Positions 11,348 through 21,594 of a stretch of DNA of 64,000 bases are shown here, one piece after another. The notes below the pieces were generated by a model. It had not been told where the DNA came from and ran no database searches. It saw nothing but the letters and a program-made list of their open reading frames with translations. Each line of letters opens with the position of its first letter. Position 1 is the first letter of the stretch. Both the position numbers and the translations under genes were made by a program. Source of the DNA: Cryphonectria parasitica EP155 (taxonomy: Eukaryota; Ascomycota; Sordariomycetes; Diaporthales; Cryphonectriaceae); the NCBI RefSeq assembly GCF_011745365.1, contig NW_024468915.1, positions 1,466,653 through 1,530,652 on the forward strand. The letters run 5' to 3'.

Positions 11348-13352
11348 TCAGTCCAACGCCTCTCCGCTCAGAATGCTCCTCAGAATATCAGCCCCAGCAC
11401 CGTCGGCCGCCTGCTCAATCTCTCTGTCTCCAACACAGCTCGCCACTCTCTTGTCGTCGACGCCGCCGCCTACAAAGGCAGCCTTCCTCCCTGCCTTGCG
11501 TCCGCCGGGCGTCATCGGTTGTGAGGTAGTCGACACGAAAGAGCCATTCTTCCCATCCACGGCGGCCACGAGCGAGAGCGTCTCCAGGCTGCCGACTACC
11601 TCCCGGAATTCAGAGCTGGACAGCGGGTGCAGGGCTACGGCATCGGAGCGCTTACAGAGAACGGCGTAGGTGTCGAAGAGAGTCTTGATGGTCGGCGCTG
11701 TGATGTTTGTCTTGGAGGATGGTGTGTTGGGGGCCGATCTGCCGGGTGTCGTAGGTGTCGAGGTCCGGATGGCCTCACGGTTCCTTCGCTCCAGGGCGTG
11801 GAGTGCGCACAGGGCGGCCTTCTGTTGCAGGTTTAGAGCCTTGAGGCGCTGGTTGGTACCGTTGCTAAAGGCAGCCGATGTGATCTTATTGAGGTGCGAG
11901 ATGCTGACGCGCGGGGCACTTTCGGCCGTGAGGGAGTGGATGGATTGGGCTAGGATGGATGTGACGCTCTTTTCCGTCCCAGCAGCGGATTTTCTCCCCG
12001 AGAATGGCTGGTTGTTCATCTCGCCCAAGACCTTCCGAGAGGGCGTCATCTGTAGGAACTGCTCCTTGGCGTCATTCTCCAAGCTGAGCCGGGTCTCATT
12101 TTCAACCAGATCTAGAGCGCGCCGGCAAATCTCGAAAGCTTTCCTCAGGTCACCGGTCTGGCTCGACACCTTCCGAGAGCAAAGCTCGATCGCGGCCGGA
12201 TGGAAGAAAGGGATGAAGTCTAAGTCAGCCTTATCCATCGGCAGGAGGCTCTTGAGACGTTTCGTGATGATCGCTTTGACTTGGGCCGCTGAGTATGGGA
12301 GGAAGGGCAGAAGCTCTGGCTTCAAGTGGCGAGACTTGAGGCGCGGGAGAAAGCGGTCCGTCAGGTCGAGGGCGTTGGCAATGCCAACAAGCAGGAGGCG
12401 CGAGGACTTCTGCATCGACCACTCGACCACTCGGTATAAGCTCTCCAGGTCCAACGACAAGATGTGGTCGATCTCGTCAAGGACTACCACGAATACATCC
12501 TGGCTCTTTTTCTTGGGCGTAAACCTCTTCTGCAACATTGTGATTGCGTCTTCTTCCTCCTCCATCTCGGACCCATCGCACAGAAGCTCCACCAGGGTGA
12601 TGTATAGATCTCTCGAGGACTTGATGCTCATGCAATTAATGTAGGCCTTGCGGGCGGAAGAAGACGACTCTGAAATGACCTCATTGGTGATCTCGTTGAC
12701 CATAGCGCTTTTCCCGGTGCCTGGAGGCCCACTGACGTAGAGACAGCCATGCGGCTGCGGAGAGTCGTGGCGGCCGAGGAAGTCACGCAGCCTGTGGCGC
12801 TCATCGTCACGTCCTATAAGCTGCCCTGGGTCTGCACTTCGGGAAAAGAGCTGGCGCGCCTGGTGATAGATGGTCTGTGCCGCCACAGGGGTAAGGGGTG
12901 TCCTCGGGGTCATCCGTCGCGAGAGTCTGCCGACGGGCATGACCCGGTGACGGGGAGTGACAGGCGGTCCTGCGAACACATCTCGATGGCGAGGCGTAGA
13001 AGGTGTGATCGGAGCTTTAATGGCTATCAGAGGGAGGGAGAAAGAGAAATGGAAGATTAGTGACAGTGGTTCATGATTACTTCACTTATTACATGCACTC
13101 ACGATAGTCGACAGCCTCGAGCTTGTAGATGTTCTTGGTCCTGCGTGCGGATGGGGTGCGCGTCACGGCAGGACTGAACGATGTGGTTTCCTCGTCCTCG
13201 GAGTCCTCGTCCTCGACGTCGGACACATCCAAAGGCGTGATAGGAAACTCGTTCTCGTCATTGTTCTCGTGGAAGCTGCGTGTCAGGCGTCTGGTGCGCT
13301 TGGTGGGGAGGTCTGCCTCGCGAGTCCTCTTCCCTAGCACGCTCGCCGCCAT
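11348..13352 (-). CDS. CDC6: Cell division control protein 6 (Cdc6/Cdc18), replication licensing ATPase
   Basis: Cdc6 is an AAA+ ATPase that binds ORC at origins in G1 and loads the MCM helicase in the nucleus. Two exons (13103-13352, 11348-13023) joined by a 79-nt intron give 641 residues. The N-terminus is basic (MAASVLGKRTREAD, PTKRTRR), as expected for nuclear targeting and CDK regulation, and several TP/SP sites follow the junction (ITPSTPRHR). Walker A GPPGTGKSAM lies near residue 181, Walker B VVLDEIDHI near 261, and the C-terminal third should be the winged-helix region. I chose the ATG at 13352; an in-frame ATG at 13433 would add 27 residues. MCB-like CGCGT elements lie upstream (see separate entry). 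Orc1 is the main alternative, but the length and lack of a BAH domain fit Cdc6. Confidence 0.9.
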
Positions 13353-14517
13353 ATTGGAAAGGTGCTTTGGCTGTGGTAAATGACGTATCGAGGAGGAATT
13401 GGAAGGCGTAGTATATGGTGACGTGGTAAACAAGGAAGGAGAGAGTCGAGAAAGATGAGGGTGCAGTAACTGTGAGAAAGAACCAATTGTGGGACTTGGG
13501 CTTTCTAGGAAATCGCGTTTCTTGAAATCTGTAAGTCGCGTCTTGCAGCAGCAGCGCGACGCGTCTCGGTAAATTGAATTGGGTGGAGTACTTACTACTG
13601 TAGTAGCACGCGAATTGTAACCCCAACCCTAAGCTTATATCCCCCCCCAGGCGCCTCTCCCTGCATCTTTTTCTTCCCCGAGGATCCGGGGAGGGGGCTC
13701 GGCCTGGGAGGGAAAGTGGGGTTAGTGGCCCGAGGCCATGGAATAGTAGTGGCTTAGCCCAGCTTTGGCACTTAGTTGCGCCGTCGTGTCCTGTCCAGAC
13801 CTTCTAACGCGACTGGGATACAGGGGGCCTCCCCCCAAGATAACAGCGCATCTTTTGACAACGCAACACAGCACAGCAGCACACCCAGGACCACGGGCGG
13901 TGGCGATCTCCGGAGGCTAAAGAACAAAGGCAGCGGTCACGCTGATTAGTACTATGGAGTGAAAAAAAGATGGGCGTCACTACTTCGTAACTAACAGCCC
14001 TCTTCTTCCTTATCAGTGCTGCTGCGTAAAGTCTTAGCATGACGACGTCTCCTCACGCTGCATTTCTTTCTGTTCTCCTTGTACTATCTCGACATATTTA
14101 TGAGACTTACCCTGTCCTCATCGTTTGCCTCCATCATGACTTAACCTCAGCCTGATTGGTTCATTTCTCTACTTATTCAATTTCGAATTGGTCCTCCTTT
14201 GACACTCAGCCGCCATTGCTTTGCAAGCCTACGTCGGAATTATCTCAAGCGCAGAGGATAGTATTTACTCCAGAAGCAGATTCAATCGACGCCGGCGTGG
14301 GGCTCGTGTTCTGTCGACAAACGTTCGTCTCCTTGGCCATTTTACCAATCAACCAGTTCCATCATTTCCGCTGTCAGAGGAAGAGGCGCCATATCATCCA
14401 AGAGAATCAGTTTTATTACTGGAGACATCGGCGACCCATTCCCCCTCCAGGCAACATCGATAAGTGCCCAGATGTCCACTGTGACAGAGGTTGGTAGGGC
14501 AGTCTCTGGAGGGCAAG
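13353..14517. other. Divergent intergenic region CDC6 / MoCo sulfurase
   Basis: This region carries the promoters of CDC6 (leftward) and the MoCo sulfurase gene (rightward). It holds three CGCGT cores within about 210 bp upstream of CDC6, a C8 run at 13641-13648, and an upstream open frame overlapping the sulfurase start. I see no additional gene. Confidence 0.5.
13514..13564. promoter_or_regulatory. Cluster of MCB-like (MluI box) elements upstream of CDC6
   Basis: A perfect ACGCGT hexamer lies at 13559-13564 (within GACGCGTC), and two CGCGT cores at 13514-13518 and 13537-13541. They lie 162-212 bp upstream of the CDC6 start. In fission yeast the orthologue cdc18 is a classic MBF target through ACGCGT boxes, so the same G1/S control is likely here; that is inference from motif and gene identity. 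Confidence 0.5.
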
Positions 14518-14549
14518 ATGGGTCTGCCTCAGGGCTTGGAAGGTTATAA
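14472..14549 (+). promoter_or_regulatory. Upstream open reading frame overlapping the MoCo sulfurase start
   Basis: An ATG at 14472 opens a 25-codon frame that ends at TAA 14547-14549, overlapping the main start (14518) in another frame. If the transcript begins upstream, ribosomes initiating here could not readily use the main ATG, so it could lower translation. Whether it is in the transcript is unknown. Confidence 0.35.
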
Positions 14550-17160
14550 TGCTAAAGTCGGGGGGTTCCGGGATGCCGAGTATCCCATGCTGAAAGGTCA
14601 GTTGCTCAATTGTGTTGAGAGAATCTTCTCGGTGGCAGCTATGGCTCACATCATAACATCAGATTCCGTCTATCTCGACCATGCAGGTACAACTTTATAC
14701 CCAAAGTCCCTGATAGACCGTTTTTCCAGTGAGATGACGAGTAGCCTTCTCGGGAATCCACACTCAATCTCGCCCTCTTCTCAGCTGTCTACTCGCCGCA
14801 TTGAAGATACTCGACTTCGGGCCCTGCAATTTTTCAATGCCAATCCTGGGGAATTCGATCTGGTCTTCGTCGCCAACGCAACCGCCGCGATTAAGCTGGT
14901 GGCTGAGGCGTTGAGGGCCACCCCAGGTGGTTTCGACTATGTCTATCACCAGGCGTCTCACACCAGCCTTGTTGGTGTCCGGGCAGAGGCTCGGGAAAGC
15001 TTTTGTCTCGACGATGTTCAGGTTGAGGACTGGCTCGATGGCGGCGGTCTTTTTCCTGTTGAGGGAAGACCCTCGTCAACGTTGCTCTTCGCTTATCCTG
15101 GACAGTCAAACATGGACGGTAGCAGGTATCCACTGGAATGGTCAGGTCGCGCGCGGAGCCTTGAGAAATGTCCTGGTGGCGGTGCCCTCTTCACCCTCTT
15201 GGACGCTGCAGCGCTGGCGGCGACATCTCCATTGGATCTTGGCGACTCCCAAACAGCACCAGACTTCACAGTGGTCAGCTTCTCCAAGATCTTCGGCTTC
15301 CCAGATATGGGCGCCTTGATCGTCAGACGGCAGGCAGAGCCCGCCTTTGCCTTCAGGAAGTATTTTGGCGGAGGCACTGTGGAGACAGTCGTATGTCATA
15401 AGGAGCAGTGGCATGCACCCAAGGAACATCGTCTTCACGAGCGTCTCGAGGATGGCACCTTGCCTGTTCATAGCATCATTGCTCTCGATGTCGCCATGCG
15501 TACGCACCAGGAGCTGTTCGGTTCCATGAGAGACACGGCTTCGCACGTCTCCAGCCTGACGAAACGTTTGTATGCCGGGCTTAAGGGTCTGCTTCATTGC
15601 AACGGGACGCGAGTCTGCACTATCTACTCAACAGAGGCCGCGGAGGTTCGATCATCCACAACAAACCCCTCTCCTGGCCCCATTATAGCATTCAACATAC
15701 GCAATCACGCCGGTGCATGGATCTCCCTCGCTGAATTTGAGAAGCTAGCAAGCTTGAAAAGCTTCCATATCCGAACAGGAGGGGTATGCAATCCGGGAGG
15801 CATCGCCTCAGCCCTAAAGCTTCAACCCTGGGAGATTAGGCGGAACTTCTCAGCCGGGTTTCGTTGCGGATCTGAGGGTGATATCATTGCTGGGAAGCCC
15901 ACTGGGGTGGTCAGGGCGAGCCTGGGTGCGATGAGCACCGTAGCAGACGTTGACAGATTTGTCGCATTTGTTGACGAGTTTTATCGCGATAGATACTTGT
16001 CGTTTGAGATACCGCGTGAGGATCGTCTTGTCACGACAAAGGCAGTCCACGATATGTACGTCTCGGACATATCTGTTTATCCTATCAAAAGCTGCGCTGG
16101 ATTTCTAGTCCCAAGGAATACCGACTGGGAAGTCCGGCCTGAGGGTCTTGCCTGGGACCGGGAGTGGTGTCTACTTCACCAAGGCACGGGGCAAGCATTA
16201 AGCCAAAAGCGCTACACCAACATGGCTCTTATCCGACCTGTGTTGGACTTCCAATCGGGATATTTGATAGTAACATATGCTGGACGAATGCCTGATCAAG
16301 CACAGCCCAAGGAGATCAGAGTACCGTTGTCATCGAACCCGGCGCTCTTCCGACCTGCACCTTCACCATCTGCTCCCCATCAGTCTCTCTCGAGCCGTGT
16401 CTGCGGTGAGGAAATCCTAGCCCAAACATACGTCCCAGAGGAGATCAACAATTTCTTCTCAGCTGTGCTCGGGGTGCCATGCGTGCTTGCACGGTTCCCA
16501 GCCGGCGGGCAGGAGGACGACAAGAGCGCAAGACATTCCAAGGCCCACCTGCAGAAGCACCAAAAACACTACTCCTCGAGCAACGACACAACAGGCACCT
16601 CCTCGTATCGGCCCATGCGCCTCTCTGCTGACCCCCCTTCACCACCAGATTCCGACGTCGAGGACAAGGGGCGGCGGAGGATCCTACTCTCGAACGAGTC
16701 ACCCATCCTCGCTGTCAGTATGGTTAGCTTGCGGGCCCTCAACAGGGAGATTGTCGGTCGTGGCGGCAGGGAGGTCTCTGCTGCAGTGTTCAGAGCGAAC
16801 ATCGTCCTCGACACTGCCGCCCTACCAGGTGATGGCACGGGTACCTTCAAGGACACCGAAATGGCCTACGCCGAGGATAATTGGTCCAGCATACGCATCG
16901 GACAGCAGGCATTCAAGATGCTTGGATCCTGTCGGCGCTGCCACATGGTCTGTGTCAACCAGGAGACGGGAGAGAAAGGGGAGGAGCCATTCGTGACGCT
17001 GTCCAAGACGAGGAGGTTTGATGGCAAGGTCTTCTTTGGCACACATATGTGCCACGTACAGCAGCAGCAGCAACAGGGTGGTGGGACGACAACAGTCCCC
17101 ACTACTAGAGAGGGACAGAACCCGACTGTTAGGGTTGGCGATCGAGTCACAGTTGAGTGA
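14518..17160 (+). CDS. hxB: Molybdenum cofactor sulfurase (HxB / MOCOS / ABA3 type)
   Basis: This enzyme adds the terminal sulfur to the molybdenum cofactor of xanthine dehydrogenase and related hydroxylases, using cysteine as sulfur donor. Two exons (14518-14596, 14663-17160) give 858 residues, close to Aspergillus HxB and plant ABA3. The N-terminal half is NifS-like: YLDHAGTTLY near residue 30, the PLP lysine in SFSKIFGFPDMG near 232, and the persulfide-type cysteine in RTGGVCNPGG near 396. The C-terminal half is a MOSC module starting at DISVYPIKSCAG (about 492). The 66-nt intron is inferred because removing it restores EYPMLKDSVYLDHAG; the unspliced frame is also open. The ATG at 14518 is the first in frame. 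A CAG/CAA tract near 17059-17076 encodes a short polyglutamine. The gene is divergent from CDC6. Confidence 0.92.
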   Translation: MGLPQGLEGYNAKVGGFRDAEYPMLKGQLLNCVERIFSVAAMAHIITSDSVYLDHAGTTLYPKSLIDRFSSEMTSSLLGNPHSISPSSQLSTRRIEDTRLRALQFFNANPGEFDLVFVANATAAIKLVAEALRATPGGFDYVYHQASHTSLVGVRAEARESFCLDDVQVEDWLDGGGLFPVEGRPSSTLLFAYPGQSNMDGSRYPLEWSGRARSLEKCPGGGALFTLLDAAALAATSPLDLGDSQTAPDFTVVSFSKIFGFPDMGALIVRRQAEPAFAFRKYFGGGTVETVVCHKEQWHAPKEHRLHERLEDGTLPVHSIIALDVAMRTHQELFGSMRDTASHVSSLTKRLYAGLKGLLHCNGTRVCTIYSTEAAEVRSSTTNPSPGPIIAFNIRNHAGAWISLAEFEKLASLKSFHIRTGGVCNPGGIASALKLQPWEIRRNFSAGFRCGSEGDIIAGKPTGVVRASLGAMSTVADVDRFVAFVDEFYRDRYLSFEIPREDRLVTTKAVHDMYVSDISVYPIKSCAGFLVPRNTDWEVRPEGLAWDREWCLLHQGTGQALSQKRYTNMALIRPVLDFQSGYLIVTYAGRMPDQAQPKEIRVPLSSNPALFRPAPSPSAPHQSLSSRVCGEEILAQTYVPEEINNFFSAVLGVPCVLARFPAGGQEDDKSARHSKAHLQKHQKHYSSSNDTTGTSSYRPMRLSADPPSPPDSDVEDKGRRRILLSNESPILAVSMVSLRALNREIVGRGGREVSAAVFRANIVLDTAALPGDGTGTFKDTEMAYAEDNWSSIRIGQQAFKMLGSCRRCHMVCVNQETGEKGEEPFVTLSKTRRFDGKVFFGTHMCHVQQQQQQGGGTTTVPTTREGQNPTVRVGDRVTVE

Positions 17161-17558
17161 AATGGACAAAGAATCTATTCAGAAGAAAATAGAAAGAAAT
17201 AGTTGGAAAGAATAAGAAAATCGGCTCTTGCCTAAGTGCCAGGACGCCTTGCGGATGCAATGTCTAAGAAATATAACCTCCTGCTGCCCATTTGCCCAAC
17301 CCCTCCTTTAACTATATGGTACACAGATCATCAATATGTCATGATCGGTTGATCGATCCATCCCTTTCCCCTTCGATATTCTCTGGAAGAAGAGTGGTAG
17401 TGGCAGGTATGTATATGTCTTGCAATAGTCGCCTAGTACGAAAGGCAACGTGAGCAAGAATATCAATGAGAAAGGGATGAAAAGAAAGGCGGAAAAAGTG
17501 AAGGAGAAAAAGGAGAAGAAAGAAAAAAAGAGGGGGCTCACGACGCAGGGCTTGGCTC
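17161..17558. other. Convergent intergenic region MoCo sulfurase / ALG12
   Basis: This short region lies between two convergent stops. It includes a purine-rich AAGAAAGAAAAAAAG stretch near 17460-17535. I see no gene. Confidence 0.5.
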
Positions 17559-19514
17559 CTATGCAACGGCCACAGTTTGCCTCGTAGCCCGGTCTGCCTC
17601 GGCCGCCGTCTCCTTTACGCGCTTCATGATGCGGATCTTGGGCGCCAGCCGGGGACCGGCCCACCAACCGCCCGTCCACTGACGGACTCGGTCTCGCAGC
17701 GCAGTGTAAAACGCGCCTCTGCCAACACGTCGTACGTTTGCAGGTTCGCTCTGCTTGGGCTCTGTCCCAGGTCTCAAGACCTCGGTGCCGGCGAGGCCTT
17801 CGACCACCGCGATGGTATCCCACTGGCCGGCCGTGACGGCCGACTCGTCCTCCACGAGCAGGTAGTCAAAGCGCAGCCAGAAGTTGGGGTCGCTCAGCAC
17901 GGTCTCATCCTCTGTTTTGTCGAGCACCAGCCATGCCGCGGGCTTGTTGTCCTGGTCACCACCACTGGTCTCGGCGACCACGACACCCCCCTCGTTGATG
18001 AAATTGTGTCGTGTCGGAACATTGTCTCCGCCGGCGACACCAAAGAGCGTGACGCCTGTCATGCAGCTTAGGACATCAGCATGCACCGTGACCAGTGCCG
18101 AGGGTATGGTGTTCTGGTCGCTGCGGATGAGGGCATTCAAGGCAGTCAAGGCCTCGCCGCCAGGATAGTTCAAGCTGGAGGCGAAAAGCATGCCTATGCT
18201 GACAAGGAAAGTAGCGAGAATGGATAGTAGGAGGGTCAACGTAGTAAAGGTTTGGAGAAAGGCACCGTTTTCCTTCGACTGCCCTTTGTCTTTCTTCGGG
18301 GCTGAAGCAGTTGTGAGGCTGGTGGCACCGAGGGCAGCGGCTGCAGTAAGGGGTGGGACCACATAAAAGATGAAGCGGGCCTCTTTGTGAGGTTGTAGGG
18401 AGTAAACAGCCACAAACAGGAGATTGGGGATGACCAGACGCTGTGCCATGCGGCTGTATGCTGGAAAGTAGAAGGCTGCTGCTATTAAGGGGATCACCAA
18501 CGGGTTGAGCAGCAGCTTCGGCAAGGCTGATGTGAAATAGTAGTACCACGGGGAGGTTCCCCAGTTTGATGAGGATCCCTGAACCACGTTGTAGTAGAAT
18601 CCCCATAACTCTGGCCAAAGTGGCTTCTGCCAATAGTAGGAATCCACAGGGATGGACACAGCCAGTGCCAGTATGAAAGAAACCGTGAAAGGTGGTATAA
18701 TTTGGCTCAGGGAGGCGAGAGGGATGATGAGCAGCCATAATGCATTGAAGGCCAGCAGGAGAGCAACTTCTGAGCGGAACACCACAGCAGAAAAGACAAA
18801 CAGCATCAAAGACAGCTTGGTCCTATTGTTGGTCCTGGCTGGGTTGTTCGAAGGAAGTAGGAGCCCAAAGGCAAATGTTGCTATTGATCTTGTTAGCCTC
18901 CTAATAGGGGTGGCTCGTTCATAGCTCTCTCTAGGTAGTTGCCATATACTACTTACTCAGTCCAAACGCAAACATGTTTGGCAGTGTTCTAGAAGCATAG
19001 AACATGATATGGAACTGGCTTGCCTGCAGGGCAGCATACCATTGTGAAGCTGTAGAGCCATGCGCCTTGTGTATTTGATTCCTAAGGAAGACAAGAGCTG
19101 AGGCATTGAACAGGCCCAGCAGGCCCCTCGCGATGAGCTGAGCATATTCAAACCCAAAGATGGGGATTATGTATCGGCTGAACTCTGCCAGAATGAGTGG
19201 CCCAATAAAGGTTCTTGGCACAGCTCCAGAGAAAGTGACATGGTCAAAGCTGGAGAGCTTCTGTGTGAGGGCTGGGCGGAGAGAGCCCCAGGTGAAGAAG
19301 CCAGGTGCACCATAGACTAAGACATCATGTGTGGCTTGTATATTGAAAGACTCCTCAACCTTTGTGTATGGAGCTGCTATCAGGTGCAAAATGACCACTG
19401 CTGCGATAAGCAGGTTGAGAGCCACATCTGTAGAAAACAAAAACCGTCATTAGCACATAATGCTTTTGAGATGGGGGAGCTTGTCCTGATTTGGGACTCA
19501 CCAACTAGTTTCAT
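17559..19514 (-). CDS. ALG12: ALG12: dolichyl-P-Man:Man7GlcNAc2-PP-dolichol alpha-1,6-mannosyltransferase
   Basis: This ER multi-pass GT22-family glycosyltransferase adds the eighth mannose (alpha-1,6) to the lumenal dolichol-linked oligosaccharide before N-glycosylation. Three exons (19502-19514, 18957-19427, 17559-18880) encode 601 residues. The first exon is only 13 nt (four codons plus one base), giving MKLVDVALNLLIAA after splicing. Supporting motifs are YTKVEESFNIQATHD near the N-terminus (typical lumenal acidic loop), several hydrophobic segments, and the PHKEARFIFYVVP motif near residue 322, the family's HKExRF signature. The second junction restores NMFAFGLTTFAFGLLLP. Other GT22 members (ALG9, PIG-B, SMP3) are alternatives, but the N-terminal and HKE contexts fit ALG12 best. 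It is divergent from a Golgi mannosyltransferase. Confidence 0.88.
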
Positions 19515-20379
19515 CTTGAATCACATGGAATGAATGGCATGGGAGAACGAATAAGCGCGTTCTGCAGAGAGACGGCACAGGGTCACCTGATCGTCAGAAT
19601 GTAGCAGAGGCAATGTACCTTGCAGCAGAGAGGAGGATGTCGATGGGGGTTGATACGAAGTTAGGTGGTGAGAATGGAAAGTGTTGGTTGCATGGTGATT
19701 GTGGAATAATTCGATCAATACAGCCCTATCCCTGCAGGCGTAGCTTGTCGGTTGCAGGCAAGGGCACGGGCTGTAGGGCGCCTTCAGGGGTCCACCCACT
19801 ATGCTGGAACCAGAACGGATGACTTAAACCCTATCCATCCACTAAACCGCCTGTGGACAGGAGCACGGCATCACGGATAGGGTGCTCCATCACTGACACC
19901 CTCGCTTCTTCCCCCTGTTCTTGTAAACTTGCATGTGTTACCCAGCTGCTGACAAGCTCAGCCAAGCACACACATCGTGTCCTCCTACCCTGCGCTGAGG
20001 CCATTCTCAGCAGCAATACAAGTCTCACAACAGCTGACAACTCCAGTTTGTTGAACCCTCAGATCTGCCAAGTTAGAGGCTCTCCCTGTGCGTGTCTGTG
20101 CCAGCAGCTCTGACAGTTGCTTTTGCCAGCTTTCCGGACCCTCGAATATCCCGCCCTCCGTCCCTCCGTCCACCCGCCCATTCCTCCCTCTCTTCGCTGT
20201 TCTGCCTCGAGCGCAACTGCACTGTTAATGGGTTGAGACTACGACACAGGCCAGTTGGCAGATCATAGTAGAGGTCAAACTCTACGCTTCTGCTCCTCTG
20301 TCTGCCGCTGCCATACCAGGTCCTTGAACACAAGACGACGAGACAAAAGGGTTGAGAGCGAGGGCACATCTGATCCATC
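19515..20379. promoter_or_regulatory. Shared divergent promoter region ALG12 / MNN9-like
   Basis: The 865 bp between these two start codons must carry both promoters. I see no gene, no clear TATA box that I would assign to either side, and a CT-rich stretch at 20150-20210. Confidence 0.45.
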
Positions 20380-21594
20380 ATGGCGCGTCCTATGGGCCCG
20401 GTTCGCCTCAAGAAGACGAACCCAGTGACTCTCGCCATTGGTGCGGTCCTGTGCATCTTCATTCTCTACTTCCTCATGACCCCCTCAGCTGCTACTGGCG
20501 GCAGCATCTCCTCTGCCCATGTCAAGAAGCCCATCGTCGCCTCTCATCCATTGTCTCCGCCTACGTCTCCCTTTCGAAAACCCAAGGCCAACAAAAATGG
20601 CAGAACCGCACCGCCGCCCGTTACGCATTACAACCTTAACAATGTCACGATTTCTCCAAACCCGATCGAGAACAACGAGAATGTCCTGATCCTCACCCCG
20701 ATGGCCAGGTTCTACCAGGAGTACTGGGACAACCTGATGAGGCTTACCTATCCACACCAGCTCATCACGCTAGGCTTCATCCTGCCCAAAAATAAGGAAG
20801 GGAACGAGGCGACATCCCTCCTCCAGGCGCAAATATCCAAGACCCAGAAGTCGGCAGCCGAGAAGGACCGCTTCAAGAGCATCATCATCCTGCGGCAGGA
20901 TTTCGACCCGCCATTGGCATCGCAAGATGAGAGTGAGAGGCATAAGATGCAGAACCAGAAGCCACGGCGCGCAGCCATGTCCAAAGCCCGCAACTCGCTT
21001 CTGTTCACTACGCTGGGTCCGTCGGTATCATGGGTCCTCTGGTTGGATGCCGACATCGTCGAGACGCCACCTAACCTTATACAAGATCTCGCGATGCACG
21101 ACAAGCCGATTGTGGTCCCGAACTGCTTCCAAAAGTACTACGACGACAACAAGCACGCCATGGCCGAGAGGCCTTACGACTTCAATAACTGGGTAGACAG
21201 TCCCACCGCAGAAGAGCTTGCGTCCAAGATGAAGAAGGACGACATCCTGTTGGAGGGTTACGCGGACATGGCGACATTTCGGGCGCTCATGGCTTACATG
21301 TACGATGACCGCGCAGACAAGCACACCGAGGTCGAGCTGGACGGAATTGGCGGTACGGCAGTCCTGGTCAAGGCGGATGTGCATCGAGACGGGGCCATGT
21401 TCCCTCCCTTTGCTTTCTACCATCTGATCGAGACGGAGGGTTTTGCGAAGATGGCAAAACGACTTGGCTGGGCTTCGACTGGCTTGCCGAATTATCTTGT
21501 GAGCAGCAGCATTATTCTTTTTGCGATACTGATTATTGTGTCTAAAATTGTCGCTAATGAACTTTTGGCGCAGGTCTACCACTACAATGAATGA
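20380..21594 (+). CDS. MNN9: Anp1/Mnn9/Van1-family Golgi alpha-1,6-mannosyltransferase subunit
   Basis: Members of this GT62 family form the cis-Golgi mannan polymerase complexes that extend the alpha-1,6-mannose backbone of N-glycans. Two exons (20380-21498, 21574-21594) encode 379 residues (yeast Mnn9 is 395). It is a type II membrane protein with a short basic cytosolic tail and a membrane segment (VTLAIGAVLCIFILYFLM, residues about 16-33), then a lumenal domain. NVLILTPMARF starts the catalytic domain and LWLDADIVETPP contains the DxD metal-binding motif. The last exon is only six codons plus stop (VYHYNE). The 75-nt intron before it is stop-free in frame, so unspliced RNA would add 25 mostly hydrophobic residues. 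Whether it is Mnn9 or the Anp1/Van1 paralogue is not certain. Confidence 0.88.
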   Translation: MARPMGPVRLKKTNPVTLAIGAVLCIFILYFLMTPSAATGGSISSAHVKKPIVASHPLSPPTSPFRKPKANKNGRTAPPPVTHYNLNNVTISPNPIENNENVLILTPMARFYQEYWDNLMRLTYPHQLITLGFILPKNKEGNEATSLLQAQISKTQKSAAEKDRFKSIIILRQDFDPPLASQDESERHKMQNQKPRRAAMSKARNSLLFTTLGPSVSWVLWLDADIVETPPNLIQDLAMHDKPIVVPNCFQKYYDDNKHAMAERPYDFNNWVDSPTAEELASKMKKDDILLEGYADMATFRALMAYMYDDRADKHTEVELDGIGGTAVLVKADVHRDGAMFPPFAFYHLIETEGFAKMAKRLGWASTGLPNYLVSSSIILFAILIIVSKIVANELLAQVYHYNE

